Below, in pieces: positions 35,640-44,928 of a DNA stretch of 64,000 nt. The stretch's first letter is position 1. Each line of letters starts with the position of its first letter. Under the pieces are notes generated by a model, which saw only the letters and a program-made list of their open reading frames with translations, did no database searches and was not told the DNA's origin. Made by a program: the position numbers and the translations under genes. Source of the stretch: Blasia pusilla (taxonomy: Eukaryota > Marchantiophyta > Marchantiopsida > Blasiales); NCBI GenBank assembly GCA_050084515.1, contig CM114274.1:30814001-30878000 (forward strand). Direction: 5' to 3'.

Positions 35640-35951
35640 TACCATCACGTCCCTCCAACATGAGGACTCCGGTTGGTAATACCTCGCGCACACGTAGGAT
35701 CGTGCGCCCTATAGTGACATCAAGCGTCGTGGGTGCCACATGCTATAAATACACGTAATCTCCAGGATAAAACCTCCTAATCCCTGGAAATAACCTCCTC
35801 CACGAATGGTCGCGTACCTCAATGTATCTCTATGCTGAGCCATAGCTAAGTTCTCAAAGGCCATAGGCATAACTCTACGAAAAACCTCCGCCCTCTGAGA
35901 ACATGCTTGTACCCACACATCAAGATCATCAAGATCTAACACCTCCGCCAT
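35640..35951 (-). pseudogene. Integrase C-terminal tail
   Basis: An 80-residue frame (35709-35951) holds ENLAMAQHRDTLRYATIRGG, the familiar tail of plant-type gypsy integrases. It lies downstream of the catalytic core in a shifted frame and leads toward the PHD module. A stop just before it and a frameshift after about 35760 separate it from its neighbours. Confidence 0.7.
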
Positions 35952-36085
35952 GTCACGTCAAATCGCTGCAGGTAAATTTGGCTCTCTCCCAAAGAGCAAA
36001 AACTATAGTGAAAATGACGCCAAGGATGCATGCCGACTAAAGCGATAACCCATAGCCAACCATGGCAACTGTAGGTCCCACTCCC

Positions 36086-36562
36086 TCAACTGTCCCGCTG
36101 CAAGCCATACTTGCGCAATCCTCTCTTCAACGTCTCTACCACTCTCTCCGCCAACCCATCCGCCTCAGGATGATCTCTGGACGTGGTGCGGTGATCTATC
36201 AGCGCTTGATCACACAAGGCCTGAAACTCTCCCCTGAACTCGGTACCCTGGTCAGTCAACACCTCCGCCGCTACACCAAAGTGACTAAGCACACGATCTA
36301 GAAACGCATAAGCTGTTCCCTTGCTCGCCTTGTCTGGTAGTGCCACCAACTCTATCCACTTGGAGAAATGCTCCACCATGACCAACACGTATCTATGATG
36401 ACGCCCCGTCAATGGCAAAGGTCCCGCAAAGTCTAAACTCCACCGATAACCTAAACCCATAATTGGCAAAGGATGTAACTGTGGAGTGGGAGCATTGAAG
36501 GATGCTCGCACTTTGTCACAAACCATACATCTGGCCACAAAGTGCTGTACCCCAATATGCAT
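36086..36562 (-). pseudogene. Integrase core
   Basis: 158 residues. The zinc-binding HHCC region straddles the upstream TGA stop (His pair before and around it), with CMVCDK supplying the Cys pair at 12 and 15. Catalytic triad candidates are D44 (SLDFAGP), D104 (LTDQGTEF) and E139 (DGLAERV), the DDE pattern of retroviral-type integrases that insert the cDNA into the host genome. The frame ends prematurely after KYGLQRDS; the next frame continues the family pattern (WDLQLPWLAMGYRFSR). Confidence 0.9.
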
Positions 36563-36619
36563 GCCGCGCCACCAATATTGAACCTGGAGTAAGCTGTAAG
36601 TACGCTTTACTCCAAAATG

Positions 36620-37525
36620 TCACGACTCCTCATGGGCATGTCGCACTACACGTGCTCGTTGGGAAGGATGAGGTACCACTCGTATCCTACCATCTCCCCA
36701 TACCCGCAAAATGTGAGTCCCCTCCCACCTAAACCTCATGGCTCTCTGTAGGATCCGATCCTGCTCCCTAGCACTCACTGTACTCGCTATGACGCCAGTG
36801 CGCAAGAACTCCACAACCTCCACGTCGTCATGGATATCACGACCACCTATCGCCTCCTCACTATCCTCCGGATCAAAAGACTCATCATCCAACCCCACCA
36901 CTGGAGTCATCACCTGTGGCTGACCTGCCATAGTCAACCAACAAAGATAGGCAGATGCATGCCAACCGGGCACCATCTCCTCATCACTCTCTCCGTGCCA
37001 TCGAGCTCCTGTATCGTCTCTCTGACTCAGACATGGGTTACGACTCAACCCATCTGCATCCTGGTTCAGCCGACCTGGCCTATGAACCAACTCAAACTCA
37101 TACTCATGTAGTAATAGAGCCCACCTGGCAAGCTTTCCCGTAAGCTTGTCGGACTCCATCAACCACCTCAACGGCTGATGATTAGTGATAAGTGTGAAAG
37201 GGTTGCCGAATAAATAACACCTGAAATTTGCCACGGCCCACACTGCAGCCAAGCACTCCCCCTCGTAGGAGCTGTACTTTGCCTCTGTAATGTTGTTTGA
37301 TCGGCTCGTGTAAGCCACAACAAACTCCCTCTCCTCGTCATCCCTCTGAGTAAGCACTGCTCCTAGATCCAACATGCTCCAATCCGTATGTAATTGGAAT
37401 GGGCGACCCCTAACCGGTCTCTGTAAAATGGGTGAGGACGTCAACCTGTCCTTGAGCTCTTGAAATGATCGCTCTTGATCATCTCCCCATAACCAAACCT
37501 GATAAAGTCTCGTCGACAAGGTCAA
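36620..37525 (-). pseudogene. RNase H domain and integrase zinc-finger lead-in
   Basis: 301 residues in the same frame as the reverse transcriptase. FQLHTD (D48), EAKYSSYEGECLA (E88/E90) and LITNHQPLRWLM mark a gypsy RNase H that degrades the RNA of the RNA:DNA hybrid. The usual Asp of the LITDHQPL motif is Asn at 115, a likely inactivating change of G-to-A type. DADGLSR closes the domain. An acidic linker follows and the frame ends at a TGA inside the integrase HHCC finger. Confidence 0.9.
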
Positions 37526-37561
37526 AGACTTTGCGATCGCACTAAAACCCTTGACATACCG

Positions 37562-38371
37562 TCAATAGAAGTTTGCCAGTCTAAGAAATGCTTGGACTCG
37601 ACTCACATCTGTAGGGCGTGGAATCTGTGCAATAGCCTCTACCTTCATCTGCTGAACGCCTAACCCACTCGGGTATATGGTGTGTCCGAAGTACTCAATC
37701 TGCTCTTGAAAGAATCTGCACTTGCCTGGATGTAACTTCAGTCCATGTAACAACAATCGCCGAAACAACTCCTCCAAGTGTCGCTCATGCTCCTCAACCG
37801 TGGAACTGAAGATAAGAATATCATCTATGTAACATCGTACAAAATCCAAGCCAGCCAGAATCCTATCCATCACTCTCTGAAACTCTGCAGGCGCGTTCTT
37901 CAACCCAAATGGCAAGAACCACCATTGATACAAGCAATCTCTCCCGAACCGATCTATCCCCCAGAATGTTGTCTTCTCCCTGTCCACCAACCTAATAGGA
38001 AGCTGATGATAGCTAGCACTGAGATCTAAAGTACTGAAGATCTTTGCATGCCCTACCGCATCAAAGATCTCCTCAGGAGTAGGCATTGCGTACCGATCTG
38101 ACCTCGTCTGTCGGTTGATAAGACGGTAATCTCCACACATCCGCCTATCCGCCCAATTGCCATACATATCCTTCTTCGTCGGTATGACTGTGGCAGATGC
38201 ATACTCCCCATGTGATAACTCCACAAGTCCTACCTCCAACAAGTCATGACTCCTGCTCTGAATCAAGGCTCGCTCCATATCAGAATACCTATAGGGTCGA
38301 CGAAAGATCGGCGTATCACTAGCCAACTCAATCCGTATCCCGGGACCCTTCAGCATACCCAAGTCTCTCAT
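37562..38371 (-). pseudogene. Reverse transcriptase domain
   Basis: 269 residues in one open frame. RMCGDYRLIN (77-86), TLDLSASYHQ (114-123), LPFGLKNAPAEFQR (153-166) and the catalytic YIDD (181-184) followed by FGHTIYPSGL are classic Ty3/gypsy RT signatures. The active-site aspartates are intact. The frame ends in a TGA at 37562-37564 within the LRLANFY..RYV segment, and the same frame resumes immediately into RNase H. Upstream a one-base shift separates it from the methyltransferase frame. Confidence 0.95.
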
Positions 38372-38501
38372 ACTAAAGGCAAAACAACTGACATGCCCTC
38401 TCAGAAACCTATGAACTCACCGTCACTCTCCTCCTATCAACAGGCTCCCAAGTCTCCATCGTGACCTCACTCGGAGACGACACAACCTCCGGCTTTGGTT
38501 G

Positions 38502-39926
38502 CTATGTAGCAACCCTAGCCACCTCCGAAACAGCCACTCCACTTCGACCTCCTACACCATGCTCCACATCCGAAAAATGAATATGTGCTACTCTAGCCGC
38601 CTTCGCACTCTCTGCTCGAACGACGTCCCAGGAAGTCCATGGGTGCCTATCTCTCCTCGTCTTGCCCCCACCAATGCTGTCAGATGACATGTGAGGCAAT
38701 GGTCCAACTCGTGGACGTGACAGCATGGATGACACTCGCATCCGTCTCTGCTCAGCCATACCTAGGCTGACTATCCATGTGAGACACTTGAGGTCCATCG
38801 CCTGCCCCAACACCTATCTCCGGGATGCCTCAGTCATCCCTAGCACCGCTGTAGTACCGGTAGCGAACCCTATGGCGCGCTCGCGCTCATCTGCTGTAGG
38901 CTCTTCCAATGCTCCAGTCACCTCATCCCAAATCATGTCTGGCCCTCCCTGACAAAAGGCATGGGATGCTGGGAAGCTCACCAACGTAGGTAAGGCTTCC
39001 CTCAACTCCCCCACCATATTGGCCATGGCCAACGGTGGTCTATCATCCCATGTCACCACTTGAGATTGACGCCCTAAGCCCAAAATAACATCCATTGTGA
39101 GATGTGGTGCTCTCTGGACTTCATCGTATGCTCGACTCAGTACCTCTGATGGTATCAGGTTCGTCCACCACGGTCGTGGATGATGGGCACCTGATCCAAC
39201 TCTTGCCGCATCTAATAACATAGCAGGTCCCAACCAGGACCTCACCTGATACACACTCGTCATCACACGTGCACGAGTGTCTCCCAACAACGGCACGTTC
39301 TCCAAGATGTACGTTGGAGAACATGTCTGACTCTCCTGCAAGTGTCGTACTACTCGCAGCATCTCCCAAAACATCCCTGAACTCGGATCCTGCAATCCAA
39401 ATCCTCGGCCAGTTGATGAATGACCCTGACATGGCCATCCAACAATCACCAAATGAATGGTGCCAACTCTATCCAGATCCTGCGCCCCCACCAAAGAGAT
39501 GTTGGCGGATAGTGTATGCTGATATCCCCGTATTGTAGATATCGACAACAACTCATGATACCTTTGGACCAATCTCGCCACGTGACGTAATGATACTCGC
39601 CGCGCGGTCTCATCTCTCTCCACATAAAGGTACTCATGCACCCGTATGCCCGCCTGCAATACTGCAGCCAATCCGGTGCTAATCCCTCCAACGAGAACTA
39701 ACACCCTAACACCCTCCTCTGGGCACTGCCACACAACGGGTGTGGTATCCAGTGGGGTCAACGTCTCCACTCCAAGAGCCCGATCGCCACGTGACTCTCG
39801 CTGCTCCGGGATAAAAGCATGACTCCAGGCCTGTCTCACGAGGTCTTCAGCACTCCTCTGTAGCTCTCGAGTCGTACCCCACAATGGTGAAGAGGTCTCG
39901 CCAACATGGGAAGAGAAACCCGCCAT
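38502..39926 (-). pseudogene. C5 cytosine DNA methyltransferase domain in the pol region
   Basis: A 370-residue frame plus a same-frame continuation after one TAG (38814-38816). It would transfer a methyl group from S-adenosylmethionine to cytosine C5. Motif I is VLVLVGGISTGL (about 75-86, with Val-Gly replacing the usual Phe-Asp/Ser). Motif II acid is in YVERD (E103). Motif IV is WPCQ with catalytic C166. Motif VI is LENV (E209), the motif VIII region is AHHPRPWWTNL (247-257), and motif IX is ERERAIGFATGTT (347-359). Motif X (LGQAMD) lies just past the TAG. Order is canonical, not permuted as in plant DRM; the GISTGL and AHxPR..W..NL patterns recall DNMT3. It lies between protease and RT. 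No PWWP, ADD or BAH domain is seen. Confidence 0.85.
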
Positions 39927-40097
39927 GGCCTATCTCTCCGTGGGACTATCCGCTACTGGGACATCCTCCGCATGTGGTTCCCCTCCAACAACTCTCCTGG
40001 CCAGCTAACACTACCTGTGAAAGCCGCCAACGTGGTCACACACTCGCCTCGTGATCAACCACCTCATCCCGCAAACTGCATGGGTAAGTGACTCATC

Positions 40098-40566
40098 CGC
40101 CCTCACCTGACCGCCACCCTGTCCGATAAGCAACGGTCTCCTCCCAGAAGTCAAGGATGAATCCTAGGGGATATAACATTGTACTACCCACCAACACATC
40201 GTACGACTCAGCTGGTGTCGTAATCGCACGTGTGCGCACCATAGCACTATCCGTCTCATGCTCTGGCTAGACTCTGACAACTATCTCTTGTCGAGTCATA
40301 TATTGGGTGGGTGACACGCCCCCAATCGAGGTCTGTATCTGGAAGGGACAAGGCTCAATGTTGGCCTTCCGTAACCCCAACGCTAAACACGCCGCCTTCC
40401 CTAACATCAAGGGTTGCGCTCCCGAATCAAGTAGGACGCGCTGCGGGTGGTATACTGTCCCCATCGGACTAACCAAGCGAAATACTCCAGCTCGGTTATC
40501 CAGTAACACTACTCCCGGTGTCACCACTGCTCGCTCTATGGCCGGTCGAGTTGGCATATCTACCAA
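40098..40566 (-). pseudogene. Retropepsin-like aspartic protease
   Basis: LLDSGAQPLMLG (45-56) is the catalytic Asp-Ser-Gly-Ala signature of retroviral-type proteases that mature the polyprotein. A TAG at 40267-40269 interrupts the frame, which then continues with a VLVGSTMLYPLGFILDFW segment typical of the C-terminal half of this family. A frame change follows before the methyltransferase. Confidence 0.85.
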
Positions 40567-40915
40567 CTTCGCTGCCGCCGCATGCCGCTACCCTATCTAC
40601 CAACACCGCTGGTCGTCGAGGCACCATCGGTGGTGTGTGTAGTGCCTCCGACAATGTGAATGACTGTGGAACCCTGGCCTGCCCTGCCGCCCATCGGTCC
40701 CCTCTGGTGTGTCAATCTCAACTCCACCTCTCGGTGCCTCTCGCACCACCCCGAGTCACCACTGTAGCTGCCTCAACCTAGGCTGCACTACACATAAACC
40801 CCATACTGGCGAGATCCTCACCCGGGTCAAGGTAAGAGGTAGAAGCTCGAGTCACACTAGCTGCTCGCAGCTCCGTGCCTTCCCTAAGCTACATCATCGT
40901 CATGGCAGCAATCCT

Positions 40916-41257
40916 CTACTCCAACTGATCGATGCATGAGAGAAGTGCCGGCTCTGGTGCTCCTGCTCCATCTCCTCTGGCTGGTGGTGGTCCTCTACCA
41001 CCACATCCAGGAAGGACTCCCCGACCTCCTCCAGGACGACCGCCCCCAGGCCCTTGGCCTACCTCTGGACGTGCCCCTCGGCGAAGGTCAAAAGATCTAT
41101 CCCTAGTGTGACCATATATGTGGCAATAGTCACTCTGGTGCTGTGGTGGGGCCATCCTTTGTGGCTCCTGAGCAATCAGAGGCGCTGGTGGTCCTCTCCC
41201 ATGCTGTGGGCAGTCTCTCTGCATATGGGCCCCTCCACACGTCCAACAAGACCACAT
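40916..41257 (-). pseudogene. Gag zinc-knuckle (nucleocapsid) region
   Basis: CWTCGGAHMQRDC (residues 4-16) is a CCHC knuckle with spacing CX2CX3HX4C that binds RNA. A second, damaged knuckle (CHIYGHTRDRS) has Tyr and Ser where Cys is expected. A glycine- and arginine-rich, low-complexity stretch follows. It is out of frame with the rest of gag and with the protease, so the copy is broken on both sides. Confidence 0.8.
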
Positions 41258-41433
41258 CGGTCCCTGCTAGGCAACATATGTAGGTACGGGTCGTTGCCTC
41301 ATAGGCTCACCTACCCGCCCTACTCTCTTGGTACACTGGCCCGCTCCCGTGGTACTGGTGCTCGCTGTGGCACTTGTGGGGTCACCGTCGCTCGTGGACC
41401 CGTCGACTCTCAAGAAAATCCAGCGGTCACTAC

Positions 41434-42289
41434 CTACTCCTCACTCATACTTAGCTCAATATGCTCAGACAACTCAAAGACCACCTTCAATGTGGGCTTC
41501 ACTGTATGAATCAACATCGCATCTCGGACTCTCCTCCGTAGTTCTCGGTCCAGAACCCCGTACCAATACTGGACTGACTGCGCCTCAGTCACTCCATACG
41601 TAGCAATGATCAAACTCCTCATGCGTGTGAATGCCTCTCTCAAACTCTCACCCGGTCGTCGCTGAAAATCCTGTAGAATCTTTCAGCTTGTCGGTGCGTA
41701 CGCCTTGGTAGCTCTTCCCCAACTGTCGGAAGAACTCCACTGTGGGGCTGAAGCTGGGTGGCCCTCTACCACTAGAGGTCTCTACCACATCGCCTGTCTC
41801 ACTGCCCTCCTCTCCATCTAGTCGTCGGGCTGATGGTGTGGGTCTCTCTCCTCTCACAATCCCATCATATGCCTCGCGACCACTAGTGGACACATACCCT
41901 GGAGCCCAATACATCCTCCAGGCATCGATCTCTACTTAATATAGTTATCGAAACTCCATGTAGTCATCCATCAGAGGACCCTCCAAGTGTTGGAACAACC
42001 CCTTCCATGCCATGAAAGGGTTGAACCGTGTCGGGGTCCGTCTCTCCTGGAAGTCGCACCACGTGTCAAACTCTTGGATAAAATCATCTAAGTCGATGGT
42101 GTCCAGTGCACCCGAGAAACGACGCATGCCCCGAAGGTCCATGTTGTCCATCTCTTGCCAAGTACTACTGTCTCTGTCTATGATCTCGTCACCAGACCCA
42201 GTGTCTAGTGATGAAGATCCAGCCACGGATGGATGTCGAGGTAGCTCCTCACTGGTAACCCCTCGGTATCTCACTCCACTCCGTCTCAC
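41434..42289 (-). pseudogene. Gag capsid region
   Basis: Three pieces. The first two (42289-41945 and 41914-41648) are in the same frame but interrupted by stops near 41.94 kb. The third (41643-41434) is shifted. The C-terminal piece REAFTRMRSLIIATYG..YWYGVLDRELRRRVRDAM is typical of the retrotransposon gag helical domain. The N-terminal part is acidic and contains FSGALDTIDLDDFIQEFDTW, again gag-like. Confidence 0.75.
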
Positions 42290-43253
42290 ACCACTACTAC
42301 TGCTCGCACTACCCTGTCTTCCGAACCCTGGAAGAACGCCGTGATGACAAACCCTGTCTCACCCGCTCAAGCACTCAGACTCACCGAGAGTCTCCCACAC
42401 TCCTCACTAGCTCACCTATGCTAACATCAATCCCGTGATGACATACCTGACCTCACATACACTCAACACTCGGGCTCACCATGAGCCTCCTAACTGACTC
42501 ACCTAACATAGCGACACTCTCTCGGGTCATACACGCAACCCCTACTCGGCAACCGCCGTATATCACACCAACATGCTACACATGAACAGAATCTACACTT
42601 GTCACCATCATTGCACCCACCTAGCACCAGCTACTACCCGATACCCACCACTCTCAATCACACACGACAAGTGCGGGAAAAGGGACTCGAATGGATAACC
42701 TGATCACGCCCTCCAACCTGCTGCACCATCAACATGCACTCCTCCACGTGATATGACAACCTCCGCAACACAACACTCTCCTCGACCAACACGTCGATCC
42801 TCCCGTCAACAGATGCGGACAACCTGTCGGCATCATGCGTACTGCCCCTCCATCATCAACTCTCGCAACGCCCTATCGCGCCCCAAAAACATCATGGCGC
42901 GCGCCATCCGCGCCCGTCGCCCTAACCCTAGCCTTCGCGACCTAACCTAGCCGCCTTTACTTGACAGCCCCCCGGCGGCTGCAAGACCCAAACCTGCCCT
43001 TTTCTTCTCTCTCCCGACACCCTCACTCGCGTACACCCGCTGCCCCACCACACACTACACTTGGCTGCTGTCCCGCGTCAATCTATACCAGCAAAATCTG
43101 AGAAAAATGGACAGAGCTTCCGCCCACGGCCTTCGGAACAGAAAAATGACAAATACGACGCCAACCAACGTCTCCACGGGCTCCCGACCAAGGCAACCTC
43201 GCTTACCTACCTGCAAACAACGAATTTCCACCATTCCCCCGACATCTTTCTCA
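42290..43253 (-). other. Retrotransposon 5' leader
   Basis: Untranslated leader between gag start and 5' LTR, unusually C-rich on the plus strand (G-rich on the coding strand) compared with flanking host DNA. No convincing primer binding site for initiator tRNA was found directly after the LTR, so another primer tRNA or sequence decay is possible. Confidence 0.6.
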
Positions 43254-43738
43254 TGTAAAAATAAAGAGCAGTAAAAATGGCACACCCGGCCTAAAACTCC
43301 ACTCCTCAATCTACATCGGCATATCGAGCCTCATCCACCCTGTGCTATCAAGGAATCCGGACGCTAGCACCCTAGTCCTATCTCACACACATACAAGAGA
43401 GCTGCTCCAACGGCCCAACATGAGAAAGATGGCTTAGGAAAGCCATCTTCCTCTCTTATATAGGGTTGGGAAAAGCCAAAAGGCTCTTCCCCTAAAAATA
43501 GCCCTCCCCTTGGTAACCTGCGCGCATAGGTTACCAAGGGCGGGTGACCTGGTCAACAAGTCACCCGGCTGTGAAAGACCTCAAGATAAAAGTTGTCAGA
43601 AACGACGTTCCTGACACAATGGACCTATCCTTGACCTCATCCGACACCATGAGACAAAGTTACACTCAAGATAGTCCGTTGGCTCCTACGCCCTATCCAC
43701 GATAGATCTCGGTCTATCGGCTACTCAGATGTGACAAC
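43254..43738 (-). repeat. 5' LTR, truncated at its outer end
   Basis: Matches 34704-35185. It is bounded by TGT at 43254 and ACA at about 43736. Compared with the 3' LTR it lacks the outer 138 bp and is followed directly by unrelated DNA. Confidence 0.8.
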
Positions 43739-44719
43739 TTCAAGTTCACACACTTGAGTTGAAAGGGTTTTCCTTACAGGCGCTACAACTTCTGCATACA
43801 TAGTAGACATGAAGCTCAAGCAGAGCACGATAGAGCAGTTCACATGTCTAAACTTTGTAGGGATTTTTGAAGTTAATGGAAATTTCTTTCCCATGTCATA
43901 AAGGAGGTCGCAAAAAATCTTATGAGCGCAACAGAGATTCTAAAAATTCCACACTCATCACATCTCGGATGATATTTGAAAGCGTTGTAAGCCAACTGTC
44001 ATACCATGTGTTCACAAGTATACCACAAACTGCAACTCGAAAGACAAAGTCCTGCGAGGCAATGTGCTAACAACACTCAAGAGATTATACTCTAGCCGTA
44101 ATTGAAAATGTGATGAATAGACGAAGAGGATGGAAGATGATCGGAATGAATTTTATCTAAGTTGTAAAGGAATGGGATCCTATTGCCTACGTGTCTATAA
44201 TTCTATTAGTCACAAGAGTGACAACATGAAGATCCCTGAAATGCCGAGCTTGCTTGCAATTTCTTCCAATAGATCCTTTCGTCTTGGGTTTGGAAAAAAC
44301 CATTGAATCATGGCCAAGTGAGATCGCATGAATCTCCATTTGACAAGAAGGAGAATATCATCCAGATTCCAAACAAGACGCCTCATTTGAATTTCAAACT
44401 CTTGTTATTTAACCTGTTACCTTATGTCTTATCTAGACCCATGTTCTTGGATCATAAATTATTTTAGGGCATGTCGCTTCCTCATTTCGTTTGGTTATCC
44501 ATTCTATTGCGCGTCTATCCGTCAAGCCTTCCTTCTCGTTTTATAACCATACTGATTGTAGGGAATAAAAAATGATGTTAAATACATATTATTATATAAT
44601 GTAGTTTGATATTTTAAATTAATTTCAAATAATTTTATTGGTTGAGAGTGTGAATAATAAAAAGGAAATATATCACAAAGAGAGATATTCTAAAATCAAG
44701 AAGGGTTTTCCAATAATAA
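43739..44719. other. No gene recognised
   Basis: Balanced to AT-rich flank of the retrotransposon, with short frames only (67 residues at 43867-44070). No motif was seen. Confidence 0.4.
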
Positions 44720-44928
44720 TCTATATTATTATTGGAGAATTCCTTCTTGAATTATAAAGACGTATTTTGACACGAGGAAATTGGACAACAAGAAAATATT
44801 TCCCATACATTAGGCAGCAAGATTTTTTTTCGAATTAGTGTGCAACATGATTAGTCCTTTCACTCATGTGCATGATATTAGATGCATCCTAGTGAACTAT
44901 TAGTAAGGGATCAGTGCATCCTTACTAG
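44720..44928 (+). mobile_element. Mini-Helitron, 209 bp
   Basis: Starts A|TCTATATTATTATTGGAG. It contains CCTTCTTGA, TTTGACACGAGG.AATTGGACAACAAGAAAAT and GGCAGCAAGA blocks of the family, and ends with GGAT-CAGTGC-ATCC, TTA, CTAG (44925-44928) and T. It is non-coding. Confidence 0.7.

Larger units (their letters stand above)
34573..43738 (-). mobile_element. Ty3/gypsy LTR retrotransposon carrying a cytosine methyltransferase and PHD finger
   Basis: Minus-strand element of about 9 kb. In reading order: 5' LTR (43738-43254), leader, gag, zinc knuckle, aspartic protease, C5-methyltransferase, reverse transcriptase, RNase H, integrase, PHD-like finger, polypurine tract (about 35324-35335), 3' LTR. 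Reverse transcriptase before integrase is the Ty3/gypsy order. RT, RNase H and integrase share one frame (38371-36086) broken by two TGA codons. Other joins need frame changes at about 41.65, between the knuckle and protease, at 40.1-39.9, 38.4-38.5 and 36.1 kb. The LTR bodies differ at roughly 25 of 480 positions by eye. No target-site duplication is visible because the 5' LTR lacks its outer 138 bp. It is a dead but fairly young copy. Confidence 0.88.

Noticed and set aside
35040-35663. 207-codon plus-strand open frame
   Set aside because: It runs antisense to the LTR, PHD module and integrase tail of the retrotransposon and has no recognisable domain; the minus-strand reading explains the sequence.
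38502-39926. Bacterial contamination or a restriction-modification methyltransferase
   Set aside because: The frame is embedded between protease and RT of the same gypsy element, shares its base composition and strand, and its motif details resemble eukaryotic DNMT3-type enzymes.
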